64,000 nt of DNA from contig NZ_BLLG01000024.1 of NCBI RefSeq assembly GCF_011766325.1, positions 20,310 through 84,309 of the forward strand. Direction: 5' to 3'. The notes beneath the pieces are model-generated. The model saw only the letters and a program-made list of their open reading frames with translations, did no database searches and was not told the origin of the DNA. The number at the start of each line of letters is the position of its first letter. The stretch's first letter is position 1. Position numbers and translations under genes: made by a program. Shown here in pieces: positions 36,205 through 46,312 of the stretch. This DNA comes from Streptomyces pacificus. Lineage in GTDB: Bacteria; Actinomycetota; Actinomycetes; Streptomycetales; Streptomycetaceae.

Positions 36205-36543
36205 GTGGCACAGAAGGTTCAGGTCCTTCTTGTCGATGACCTCGACGGCGGCGAGGCGGACGAGACCGTGACGTTCGCGCTGGACGGCAAGACCTACGAG
36301 ATCGACCTCACCACCGCCAATGCGGACAGGCTCCGCGGTCTGCTGGAGCCGTACACCAAGGGCGGCCGGCGCACCGGCGGTCGTTCCTCGGCCGGCCGAG
36401 GAAAGGGCCGTGCCGCGTCCTCGACGGGTGGCAAGGACACCGCCGAGATCCGGAAGTGGGCCAAGGAGAACGGCTACAGCGTCAACGACCGCGGCCGCGT
36501 TCCCGCCGAGATCCGCGAGGCATACGAGAAGGCCAACGGCTGA
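36205..36543 (+). CDS. lsr2: Lsr2 nucleoid-associated protein (xenogeneic silencer)
   Basis: The 112-residue protein is an H-NS-like silencer that bridges AT-rich DNA and represses specialised metabolite and acquired genes in Streptomyces. The N-terminal dimerisation domain is AQKVQVLLVDDLDGGEADETVTFALDGKTYEIDLT. A basic Gly/Arg linker follows, then the C-terminal DNA-binding domain DTAEIRKWAKENGYSVNDRGRVPAEIREAYEKANG with the minor-groove motif RGR (residues 96-98). GTG at 36205 has AAAGGAAA upstream; the ATG at 36190 would add five residues. Its last 70 bases overlap an opposite-strand gene. Confidence 0.95.
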   Translation: MAQKVQVLLVDDLDGGEADETVTFALDGKTYEIDLTTANADRLRGLLEPYTKGGRRTGGRSSAGRGKGRAASSTGGKDTAEIRKWAKENGYSVNDRGRVPAEIREAYEKANG

Positions 36544-37196
36544 GCGCGTGTATGCGGCCCCGCCGCACCTGCACGCGCCAGTCGGGCCCGGTGGCAGGCG
36601 TTCGCCGCCGCGTCCACGAGCCGCACGAGATCGGGGGCGCCCCCTCCGCCCCCGACTCCGGTCCCCGATCCAGGGGCGGGGCGAGGCCCGGACCAGGCTC
36701 CGGCACGCCCAGGCGCGCCGAGGGCCGGCGGTGACGGTTCCACCTCGCGCCCCGGTTTCGGGGGCCGCAGCCACACGGCGGCCCCCGGCGTCGCCCCGGC
36801 CGGGACGGCGTGTCCCGGGGGCGAGGGGGCGGGTACCGACCCGCCCCGCCCCAGGGCGCTCAGCTCCAGGCCGATCCCGCCCCACTCCAGCCAGTCGAGC
36901 AGCGCCGGCGGTTCCTCGGCAGCGCCTGCCGCGACCAGCAGCAGCACCCCGTCCCCCGCTCTCGCGACCGGCCCGGTGCGCACCGCGCCCCGCAGCAGAG
37001 CCCTTCCGGCGTCAGCCGGCAGCCCCAGAACGTCGAAGCGCAGACCGGTGATCAGCCGTACCGGTGGCCCGTCGGCCGCAGCCCGGCCGAGGCGTTCTCG
37101 TACCACCCCGCGCTGCCGCCATCGGACGGGATACGAGGTGCCGGGGGCTGAGGGACATGCCCAGGGAACCGCCGGGAGGACCGGTCGGTTGCGCAC
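36474..37196 (-). CDS. Uncharacterised Streptomyces protein encoded between lsr2 and clpC (SCO3374-like)
   Basis: This 240-residue frame on the minus strand has clear high-GC third-position bias, and a gene of this kind occurs at the same place in other Streptomyces. It has no signal peptide and no recognised domain. Visible features are a central region rich in Leu, Gly and Val (RLITGLRFDVLGLPADAGRALLRG, DGVLLLVAAGAAEE) and a C-terminus reading LAFSYASRISAGTRPRSLTL. The last 70 bases overlap the lsr2 3' end in antisense. The start is uncertain: GTG at 37196 is used, but TTG at 37205 (AAGG seven bases upstream) or an internal GTG near 37107 are possible. The family link is from memory of gene order, not a search. 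Confidence 0.65.
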   Translation of the reverse strand: MRNRPVLPAVPWACPSAPGTSYPVRWRQRGVVRERLGRAAADGPPVRLITGLRFDVLGLPADAGRALLRGAVRTGPVARAGDGVLLLVAAGAAEEPPALLDWLEWGGIGLELSALGRGGSVPAPSPPGHAVPAGATPGAAVWLRPPKPGREVEPSPPALGAPGRAGAWSGPRPAPGSGTGVGGGGGAPDLVRLVDAAANACHRARLARAGAAGPHTRAQPLAFSYASRISAGTRPRSLTL

Positions 37197-37243
37197 GGTC
37201 CGCAAACCGTCACCTTCGGTTTCGGTAAAGGGGTGACAGGGGC

Positions 37244-37275
37244 CTACGGGAGGGCGCAAGGATGTTCGCCCGTAG
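37244..37275 (+). other. Hairpin in the clpC upstream region
   Basis: CTACGGG (37244-37250) and CCCGTAG (37269-37275) pair around an internal region that can form a further GGGCG/CGCCC stem. It lies upstream of the candidate SigR promoter, so it may belong to the opposite-strand gene or to a longer leader. Confidence 0.4.
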
Positions 37276-37414
37276 CTGAGGGAACCGGCGCACGCCGCAT
37301 GGAGTGTCGGTCCATACGGGTAAGACATCCCTAGTGGGGACGGGTGACACGCGGACCGAGGGGTCTCACGTTCGCCATCGGCGTACTGATGGCACGGGTA
37401 ACTGCCTGGCCTGC

Positions 37415-37442
37415 GGGAACATCGTCTCGCACCATCGGGTTG
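37415..37442 (+). promoter_or_regulatory. clpC: Candidate SigR-type promoter of clpC
   Basis: GGGAAC (37415-37420) and GTTG (37439-37442) are separated by exactly 18 bases, matching the SigR consensus GGGAAY-N18-GTT. In Streptomyces, clpC is known to be induced by thiol-oxidative stress through SigR. The predicted transcript would have a leader of about 140 bases. Confidence 0.5.
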
Positions 37443-37520
37443 GAGCATGTGTCGGCGTTCGGGGCAGGAGGCCAGAGACGGGTGTCGGCAGTTGGAATGA
37501 GCGGTCCCCGCTTGCGGGAC

Positions 37521-37526
37521 TAAGCT
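37521..37526 (+). promoter_or_regulatory. clpC: Possible housekeeping -10 hexamer for clpC
   Basis: TAAGCT is 62 bases before the clpC start and just after a CCCCGCTTGCGGG near-palindrome. No good -35 hexamer is present at 17-18 bases, so this is tentative. Confidence 0.3.
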
Positions 37527-37587
37527 GCGGAAGGACAGGGAGGGGATCGACCCCTAACTGACTGACCGCTCTGAGGAGCGATTAACG

Positions 37588-40113
<2,526 letters not shown>

Positions 40114-40138
40114 GCGCCCCGGGCGCTCCTCCCGTACT

Positions 40139-40191
40139 CGCCGGAAGGGCGCTGCCCCGGACCCCAGGTCCGGGGCAGCGCCCTTCCGGCG
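40139..40191. terminator. Bidirectional terminator of clpC and dacB2, 25-bp perfect arms
   Basis: Arms at 40139-40163 and 40167-40191 pair perfectly around the loop CCA. It lies 25 bases after clpC and about 150 bases from the end of the convergent carboxypeptidase gene. Confidence 0.88.
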
Positions 40192-40339
40192 TAGCCCTGC
40201 GGGTGGCGGCAGGGGCCCGCGGGGTGTCCGCGCGGGGCCGATGATGCCGGTTTCCACGGCCGTACCGGCCGGTTTGGGACGTGGTCCCGTCATGGCGCGT
40301 CCGGGTCCGGGTTCGGGTGGCCGCGGCGTGCCGGGTGGA

Positions 40340-41983
40340 TCAGCAGGTGCCCGGCTTCCGCCAGGTGCACTCGAGGTCCGCGGGGACCGGGCGGTGTCCG
40401 TTGCGCGGACCCGGCTCGACGGCCGCGGCGATCGCGCCGCCGGCCGTGTCGGAGCTGGCCAGGGTCACCACGATCGCGTCCTCGATGTCCTTCACGGAGG
40501 ACGCGAGGTGGTTGTTGAGCACGATACTGAAGACGAGTCCGCGGCCGGCTGCGTCCTCCACGTACCCGGAGAGAGCCGAGGCGCCGGTGAGGGTACCGGT
40601 CTTGGCGCGGGCGCTCAGAGCCGCCGGGGTGTTGCACATCCGGGTGCGGAGGGTGCCGCCGACGGCGCGGTCGGGAGCGCAGGCGACGGGCAGGGAGGCG
40701 TGCCAGTCGGTGTACCAGGGGGCGTCTCGGACCGCCAGCAGCAGGTCGGCGAGCTGGTCGGCGGAGAAGGCGTTCATCCGTGACAGGCCGGAGCCGTCGA
40801 CCTGGCGCAGCTTCGCCGTCTCGACGCCCTCCTCCCTCAGGTAGCGGTCGATGGCGGTGAGCCCCGCTCCCCAGGTGCCGCTTCCGGACGTCTCGTAGCC
40901 GATCGTCTTGGTCAGCGCCTCGGCGTGCATGTTGTTGGACAGCTTCATGAACGGGAGCAACAGCTTGCGCAGCGGCATGGAGCTGTGGGTCGCGAGGACC
41001 GTCGCGCCGGGCGGGGCCGGCCTGCCCAGCAGGGGGGTTCCGGCGAGGCGTACGCCCTGCTCGGCCAGGGCGGCGGCGAAGACGGCCGCCGCGTAGCCGG
41101 CGGGTTCCCAGACGGTGACCCATTCCTTGGTGGGCGGGCCGCCGACCGGGATTTCCCCGTCGACCACGAGGGTGTTGGTGCCGTGTGCGCGCTCGACGGT
41201 CAGGGTGTCGGCCCCTCCGGCGGGCGCGGTGCTGCCCTGGACGTCGACTCGCACATAGTCGTTCGGCGGAGTCAGCCGCACCGCCGGCCTGTCGCCGGGG
41301 GCGGCCCCGGGGGACACCTCCACGGCGACGGTGCCGGAGTCGTAGTCGGAGTCGGGAGCCACGGTCAGCGGCGAGATCTGGGCGGAGTAGTAGGACGACT
41401 CGTCGTCAGCGGCCCAGGAGCGGCCCAGACGCCGGGTGTCGAAGCGGGTGTCGTCGGCGATGAGGCGGCCGGTGACCCTGCGGACGCCCGACTCCCGCAG
41501 CTGTGCGGCGAGGCGCCCGTAGTCGGAGGCCAGCGTGGTGGGGTCGCCCCCGCCGCGGAGGTACAGGTCCCCGTGCAGGACCGGACCGTCGCGGCGGCCC
41601 GTGGACAGCACGTCGGTACGGAACCGGTAGCCGGGGCCGAGCAGTTCCATCGCGGCGGCGGAGGTGGCGAGTTTCGTGTTGGACGCGGGCATCAGCCGGA
41701 CGCCGGCGTCGCGTTCGTAGAGCCGCTGCCCGGACGCGGCGTCGGCGACGACGACGCCCGCGGCACCGCCGTCCATCCGGGAGTCGGTGAGGATCGTGTC
41801 GATCGCCGCCTTGAGGCCGCTGGAGGACGGCCCGGCACCTGCGGGTGCGCTGCCGCCGCTCCAGGTGAGCGCGGCGGCGAGGCCGAGGACGAGCGGCCAG
41901 GTCCGGGGGCGGTGGATCCCGCGGCGGAAGAGGTCGCGGCTCGGGTGCCCGCTGCGGTCGGGACTCATCACGGGTCTGCTCAT
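40340..41983 (-). CDS. dacB: D-alanyl-D-alanine carboxypeptidase/endopeptidase, S13 (PBP4) family, second paralogue
   Basis: The 547-residue protein is a low-molecular-mass penicillin-binding protein acting outside the membrane on peptidoglycan. An N-terminal hydrophobic stretch (residues ~29-50) is a signal peptide or anchor. Catalytic motifs are SNTK (Ser101, Lys104), SNN in MKLSNNMHAEALTK, and KTG in SARAKTGTLTG; the large S13 insert lies between the first two. ATG at 41983 is used; ATG at 41968 is an equal candidate, and neither has a clear ribosome binding site. The frame is open to 42172. It is longer than the copy at 3.9 kb and retains all motifs. Confidence 0.88.
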   Translation of the reverse strand: MSRPVMSPDRSGHPSRDLFRRGIHRPRTWPLVLGLAAALTWSGGSAPAGAGPSSSGLKAAIDTILTDSRMDGGAAGVVVADAASGQRLYERDAGVRLMPASNTKLATSAAAMELLGPGYRFRTDVLSTGRRDGPVLHGDLYLRGGGDPTTLASDYGRLAAQLRESGVRRVTGRLIADDTRFDTRRLGRSWAADDESSYYSAQISPLTVAPDSDYDSGTVAVEVSPGAAPGDRPAVRLTPPNDYVRVDVQGSTAPAGGADTLTVERAHGTNTLVVDGEIPVGGPPTKEWVTVWEPAGYAAAVFAAALAEQGVRLAGTPLLGRPAPPGATVLATHSSMPLRKLLLPFMKLSNNMHAEALTKTIGYETSGSGTWGAGLTAIDRYLREEGVETAKLRQVDGSGLSRMNAFSADQLADLLLAVRDAPWYTDWHASLPVACAPDRAVGGTLRTRMCNTPAALSARAKTGTLTGASALSGYVEDAAGRGLVFSIVLNNHLASSVKDIEDAIVVTLASSDTAGGAIAAAVEPGPRNGHRPVPADLECTWRKPGTC

Positions 41984-42409
41984 GCCACAGGAGGATGGCG
42001 GAGAGGCACGAGGGCCGGAAGGAGGCGTGCGCGGCGCCCGTGCGGTCGAGCCGTTCGGGCGCTCGGTGGGACCTGGCGGGAAGGGCCGTGCAGTCCCGGA
42101 GGGGAGCGGGAAACGGAAGGGCGGGACTTTGGTCCTGAAACGGAAGGTCCTAGGTCCCGTCGGCCGTGACAAGGCGCACAGGCGATTGCGGGCCTACTAG
42201 CCGGCCTAGGGGAGGTGGCGGGCCGCTTGTGCCGTGCTCGGGCCCTTCAGGGCCTGATTCCAGGACCTGAGAGCCCGGTGCGGCCGCGGCCGGGCCCCCA
42301 CGGCATATCCGCACTACCCTCCACCTGCTGATAAACCCGCCTTCATCCCATGATGTCCGGCAATGCGGGAGTGGAGGGCCCTGCGGTGTCAAGGGCCCCG
42401 CTCACAGGG
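41984..42409. other. Divergent intergenic region upstream of dacB2 and the M23 gene
   Basis: No gene is supported in this stretch. It contains three GGGCCC hexamers (42377-42413) and must carry promoters for both flanking genes; none could be assigned with confidence. Confidence 0.45.
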
Positions 42410-42440
42410 CCCCATCTACGACGAGATGTCGTAGATGGGG
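42410..42440 (+). other. Perfect 13-bp-arm hairpin in the leader of the M23 gene
   Basis: CCCCATCTACGAC and its reverse complement flank GAGAT, followed by TGTTTG. It ends 104 bases before the start codon, so it may be a leader attenuator, a terminator protecting the gene from upstream transcription, or an operator. Confidence 0.6.
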
Positions 42441-42544
42441 TGTTTGAGCCGGCTTGGGGGTCCGGGTTACCAAGGTGCTCGTGCTGCCCCGGTGCTCAGG
42501 CGCCGGGTCGCTTCATGTCCCACAAGCCCGGAGGTTCTCCCCGC

Positions 42545-43147
42545 ATGTCGAAGCGCACCGCCCTCACCCGTTTCCGCCCGTCCGTGCTCCGTACCCGCGG
42601 TGCCGTCATGGCCGCCGGTCTCGGCGCCGTGATGATCGTCGGAGCCGGTGCCGGCGTCGCGTCCGCCGGCGCGGCGCAGAGCGCCCCGGCGGTCGCCGAG
42701 GCCAAGCCCGCCGCACAGGCCCAGGTCGCCGCCTGGGTGAAGCCGGTCTCCGGCTACACCCTGACCGCGGGCTTCAACCAGGGTGGTGCCATGTGGTCCC
42801 ACAAGCACTCCGGCCAGGACTTCGCCGTCCCGGTCGGCACTCCGGTCAAGGCGGTCAGCAGCGGTGTGGTGGTCAAGGCCGGCCCGAACGGCGGCGGCGA
42901 CGGCTCCGCCTACGGCAACGCCGTCGTGGTCAAGCACGCCAACGGGAAGTACTCGCAGTACGCGCATCTCTCGAAGATCAACGTGAACGTCGGCCAGTCC
43001 GTGAGCACCGGCAAGGTCATCGCCCTGTCCGGCAACACCGGCAACTCGTCCGGCCCGCACCTGCACTTCGAGATCCGTACCACTCCCCACTACGGCTCGG
43101 CGCTGAACCCCGCGAACTTCCTGCGGGCGCAGGGCGTCACCATCTGA
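42545..43147 (+). CDS. M23 family (LytM-type) peptidoglycan endopeptidase, secreted
   Basis: The 200-residue protein cleaves peptide bonds in peptidoglycan cross-bridges. A basic N-terminus and hydrophobic core ending GAGAGVASAGAAQ (residues ~17-45) form a signal peptide, then a short Ala-rich linker precedes the M23 domain. The zinc site is seen in MWSHKHSGQDFAVPVGTPV (His and Asp ligands) and GPHLHFEIR (HxH). GGAGG lies ten bases before ATG at 42545. It is next to a D-Ala carboxypeptidase and the envelope-stress operon, and a bidirectional terminator follows. Confidence 0.92.
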   Translation: MSKRTALTRFRPSVLRTRGAVMAAGLGAVMIVGAGAGVASAGAAQSAPAVAEAKPAAQAQVAAWVKPVSGYTLTAGFNQGGAMWSHKHSGQDFAVPVGTPVKAVSSGVVVKAGPNGGGDGSAYGNAVVVKHANGKYSQYAHLSKINVNVGQSVSTGKVIALSGNTGNSSGPHLHFEIRTTPHYGSALNPANFLRAQGVTI

Positions 43148-43225
43148 CGCTTCCTGCACCGCACCGCAGGGCTTCCTGTACCGCACCGCACGGCTTCCCG
43201 GCCCCGAGACGGCACGGCCGCCCAC

Positions 43226-43270
43226 TCGCCGTCGCCCCGGAGCCGGCCTGCGGCACCGGGGCGACGGCGA
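43226..43270. terminator. Bidirectional terminator between the M23 gene and cseC
   Basis: Perfect 15-base arms (43226-43240 and 43256-43270) with a 15-base loop, between convergent genes. Confidence 0.78.
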
Positions 43271-43322
43271 CCTCCAGGACGGCTTCGCGCCGCTCCCCGA
43301 GGTCGCCTGCGGCGTTTCCCGG

Positions 43323-43382
43323 CCTTCCCCTCCTTCCCTCCTTCCCTCCTTCCCTCCTTCCCTCCTTCCCTCCTTCCCTCCT
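43323..43382. repeat. 60-base pure pyrimidine tract made of an 8-bp repeat
   Basis: Sixty consecutive C/T bases contain six exact copies of TCCTTCCC (43331-43378). The tract lies in the convergent gap just before the cseC stop codon. Mirror-symmetric homopyrimidine runs can form triplex DNA. Confidence 0.9.
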
Positions 43383-43413
43383 GCCACCTCCTGCCGCCGC
43401 CCGGTGGGGACGA

Positions 43414-44733
43414 TCAGTCAGGGAACACCGGCCGCGGGAAGCTGCCCGTGTCCGTCGGAGCGTGGTCCGGCAGCCAGAGGACGGCGACCGCGCCTGCCGA
43501 AGCGACCGGTGAGGGGTCCCCCTCGGGGGCGGCGTTGCGGAAGGTCAGCCGGGCGCCCAGGACACGGGCCTGCCCTGCGGCGATGGTGAGGCCCAGCCCG
43601 TGGCCCGTACCCGCCCGGTCGCGCGCGCCGGTGCGGAACCGGCTCGGCCCCTCGCGCAGCAGCGCCTCCGGGAACCCCGGTCCGTGGTCGCGGACCCGCA
43701 CCACCCGGCCCTCTACCGTGACCTCGACCGGAGGTCTGCCGTGCCGGGCCGCGTTGGTCAGCAGATTCAGCAGTATCCGTTCCAGCCGCCTCGGGTCCGT
43801 GCTGACCCATGACCCGTGCACGACGCCGACCCTGACCGCGGGGTCCAGCACCGCGACCCGGCGGGTGACGAACTCGCCCAGCGAGATCTCCTGGAGCTCG
43901 GCCCGCTCGGACGCGCCGTCCAGCCGCGCCACCTCCAGCACGTCCTCGACCAGGGTGCGCATCGCCTGTGCCCGGTCCCGCACCAGTTCGGTGGGGCGGC
44001 CGGGCGGCAGCAGCTCCGCCGCTGTCAGCAGTCCGGTCACCGGTGTGCGCAACTCGTGCGCGATGTCCGCGGTGACCCGGCGCTCGGCCTCGATCCGCTC
44101 GTTGAGGGCGTCGGTCAACGCGTCGACCGCCCTCGCCAGCTCGTCGGTCTCGTCCCGGACGACGCCGCCGACGGCCTCCCGGACCCGTACGTCGGTGTTG
44201 CCCTGGGCCACCCTGCCCGCCGCAGCGGCGGCCTTGCGCAGCCGGCGCGAGAGCTGGCCGCCGACGAGCACGCCCAGCGCGCATCCGCCGAAGACGACCG
44301 ACACCGATCCGATCACCAGAGCACGGTCGAGGTCCTTCATGATGCCCGCGCTGCGGTCGGGGATCGGGCTGTGCAGGGACAGCACATCGCCGTTGCCCAG
44401 CGGCACGGCCGCCCAGACCTCGGGCGCCGGTCCGTCCCCCTGCACATAGGTGGCCTGCCGCCCGTCGGCGAGCAGACCGCGCAGCGGCTGCGGCAGTTCC
44501 GGGTCGTTGAGCACGGAGCCCAGCTTCGGCTCGGTCCTCGGCTTGGTGGTCTCGTAGAGGCGCTGGGCCAGGAGCAGCCTGCTCATCTGCAGATCGCGCG
44601 AGTTCTCGAGCATCGACACCCGGGCGGCGTTGTGCACGATCAGGCTCAGCGTGAACGCGATCAGGGCACCCACCGCTGCGATCGCGATGCTGATCTTCCA
44701 GCGGACGCCGGTGCGCAGCGCGGGTGTCCTCAT
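43414..44733 (-). CDS. cseC: Sensor histidine kinase CseC (cell-envelope stress)
   Basis: The 439-residue kinase has one membrane segment at ~13-33, an extracytoplasmic sensor loop (~34-137), a second segment at ~138-158, and a HAMP linker. The HisKA motif DIAHELRTPVTGLLTAAELL has His226, and the HATPase_c domain shows NLLTNAARHG and GTGHGLGLTIA. With CseB and SigE it forms the Streptomyces system sensing cell-wall-active antibiotics such as vancomycin. ATG overlaps the cseB stop codon by four bases (ATGA). It is the last gene of sigE-cseA-cseB-cseC; the 3' end sits beside a pyrimidine tract. Confidence 0.93.
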   Translation of the reverse strand: MRTPALRTGVRWKISIAIAAVGALIAFTLSLIVHNAARVSMLENSRDLQMSRLLLAQRLYETTKPRTEPKLGSVLNDPELPQPLRGLLADGRQATYVQGDGPAPEVWAAVPLGNGDVLSLHSPIPDRSAGIMKDLDRALVIGSVSVVFGGCALGVLVGGQLSRRLRKAAAAAGRVAQGNTDVRVREAVGGVVRDETDELARAVDALTDALNERIEAERRVTADIAHELRTPVTGLLTAAELLPPGRPTELVRDRAQAMRTLVEDVLEVARLDGASERAELQEISLGEFVTRRVAVLDPAVRVGVVHGSWVSTDPRRLERILLNLLTNAARHGRPPVEVTVEGRVVRVRDHGPGFPEALLREGPSRFRTGARDRAGTGHGLGLTIAAGQARVLGARLTFRNAAPEGDPSPVASAGAVAVLWLPDHAPTDTGSFPRPVFPD

Positions 44734-45434
44734 GCCTTGAGCTTGTAGCCGAAGCCGCGGACCGTCTCGATCCGGTCCTGCCCGATCTTCGTACGGAGCC
44801 GCTGCACATGGACGTCGACGACACGGGTGTCCCCGCCCCAGCCGTAGTCCCAGACCCGTTCCAGCAGCTTGTCGCGCGAGAGCACGGTGCCGGGAGCGGA
44901 GGAGAACTCCAGCAGCAGCCGCATCTCCGTGGGCGTCAGCCCCACCGGCCGGCCGCCCCGGCGCACCTCCATGCCCTCCGTGTCGATCTCCAGGTCGCCG
45001 AACGCCAGCACTCCGCGCTCGCCCGGCCCGCCCGGCTCGCCCGAGTCGCCTGTCACTCCGCCCGCGTGGCCGAAGCGGCGCAGCACGGCGCGGATCCGGG
45101 CGACCAGTACGGCCCCGTCGAACGGCTTGGTGACGTAGTCGTCGGCTCCGGCCTCCAGCCCGAGCACCACGTCGATCGAGTCCGCCCGGGCCGAGAGCAT
45201 GATCACGGGAACGGTCGACTCGTCCCGGATCCTGCGGCACAGGCTGACCCCGTCGAGAGCGGGCAGCATCACGTCGAGCAGCGCGATGTCGGGCCGGTCC
45301 GCGCGGAACGCCTCGAGACCGGCCAGCCCGTCCGGCATGGCCGTCACCGTGAATCCGGCACGCTCCAGCGCGAGCTGGGTGGCCTCCCGGATGACATCGT
45401 CGTCCTCGACGAACAGCACATGTGTCTCGGCCAT
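44730..45434 (-). CDS. cseB: Response regulator CseB (cell-envelope stress)
   Basis: The 234-residue OmpR/PhoB-type regulator has the receiver pocket VEDDD (residues 9-13), phospho-acceptor Asp54 in IALLDVMLPALDG, the Lys in YVTKPFDG, and a winged-helix C-terminus (RPVGLTPTEMRLLLEF to VVDVHVQRLRTKIG). In Streptomyces coelicolor phosphorylated CseB activates the sigE promoter. It is coupled to cseC and separated from cseA by a 150-base spacer holding a 7-bp tandem repeat, so internal transcription or processing may adjust its level. Confidence 0.94.
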   Translation of the reverse strand: MAETHVLFVEDDDVIREATQLALERAGFTVTAMPDGLAGLEAFRADRPDIALLDVMLPALDGVSLCRRIRDESTVPVIMLSARADSIDVVLGLEAGADDYVTKPFDGAVLVARIRAVLRRFGHAGGVTGDSGEPGGPGERGVLAFGDLEIDTEGMEVRRGGRPVGLTPTEMRLLLEFSSAPGTVLSRDKLLERVWDYGWGGDTRVVDVHVQRLRTKIGQDRIETVRGFGYKLKA

Positions 45435-45467
45435 CCCTCAGCTCTCCCGGCTTGGGTCGTTCGGTCG

Positions 45468-45502
45468 CTGTCGGCTGTCGGCTGTCGGCTGTCGGTTGTC
45501 GG
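45468..45502. repeat. 7-bp tandem repeat between cseA and cseB
   Basis: CTGTCGG occurs four times in a row, followed by TTGTCGG. The array lies inside the sigE operon, 34-68 bases upstream of cseB. Confidence 0.85.
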
Positions 45503-45586
45503 TTGTCCGGACGCACCGCCCGGCAGGCGGACGAGCCCGGTGCACGGCCGCCGCCCGCCGGTATGCGGTGTCTGCCGCGTACGCCG

Positions 45587-46312
45587 TCAGTCCCCGCTCG
45601 GCGCCGACGCCGGAGGCGGCCCGTCCTCACCGCCGGCCACCCGGCTGTACTCGTTGTGCACCTTGTCGTGCTCGGTGAACGTGCTCCCCGACCAGCGGTA
45701 GGTGGTCACGATCTCGCCCGACGGGTACGTGACCGGATCGTCCTTGGCGTACACCTGCTGCGTGACGACGAGGTCCCCCCGGTCGATCGTCGCGTAGACG
45801 GCGGGTTCCTCCTTCGCGAAGACATTCTCGTACGTCCCGTTCGCCGCCCGGTACACATACGTGCCGATCCCCACGGCATCCCCGCATGTCATCAGGTTCA
45901 CCACCACGTCCGGTGTCCTGGCGTTGCCCGTGATGCTCCCGTACGAGGTGTCGATCGCGTACGACTCGGTCGCACAGGGCCGCAGGTCCGCCTTGGCACG
46001 CTTGCTGACCTTGGGGTCGCTCCTCAGCAGCGCGATCGCGTCGACCCTCGGCACCGGGGAGGCACTGGCGGATGGGGCCGTCGTCGACGGCGACTGCGCC
46101 ACCGGGTCCGAGGGCGCGGGGCCTTCGTCACGGGCGCCCAGACCGCCGGTGGAGCAGCCCACCGCGAGCAGCCCCAGGGCGGCGAGGCCGGCCAGCGCCG
46201 TGCCGTTCCCCGCCCATGGCCGCAGGCACCCCCTACGGGCCGGCCCGCCCCGCGGACCGGTGCCGCCGCCGGTTCCGTCGCCGGGGCCGCCGCCGCTGAT
46301 CAGGCCGCCCAA
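45587..46312 (-). CDS. cseA: Lipoprotein CseA, negative modulator of the SigE system
   Basis: The 241-residue protein has a basic, Gly-rich N-terminus, a hydrophobic core and the lipobox LLAVGC with Cys53, so it should be anchored on the outer face of the membrane. A Ser/Ala/Pro-rich linker precedes the C-terminal domain (from about residue 90). Known CseA dampens sigE expression. The start is TTG at 46312, overlapping sigE by 13 bases, with AGGAG a few bases upstream; a later start would shorten the unusually long n-region of the signal peptide. It is the second gene of the operon. Confidence 0.88.
   Translation of the reverse strand: MGGLISGGGPGDGTGGGTGPRGGPARRGCLRPWAGNGTALAGLAALGLLAVGCSTGGLGARDEGPAPSDPVAQSPSTTAPSASASPVPRVDAIALLRSDPKVSKRAKADLRPCATESYAIDTSYGSITGNARTPDVVVNLMTCGDAVGIGTYVYRAANGTYENVFAKEEPAVYATIDRGDLVVTQQVYAKDDPVTYPSGEIVTTYRWSGSTFTEHDKVHNEYSRVAGGEDGPPPASAPSGD

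Noticed and set aside
37502..37526. ClgR-type operator at clpC
   Set aside because: The CCCCGCTTGCGGG near-palindrome does not keep the CGCY-NAN-RGCG spacing of ClgR sites, so I do not claim it.
42180..42544. Possible c-di-AMP (ydaO-type) riboswitch ahead of the M23 gene
   Set aside because: The context is right, but I could not find the conserved GGGGACCC or GGGGTGAATC-like core strings; only an unrelated hairpin is clear.
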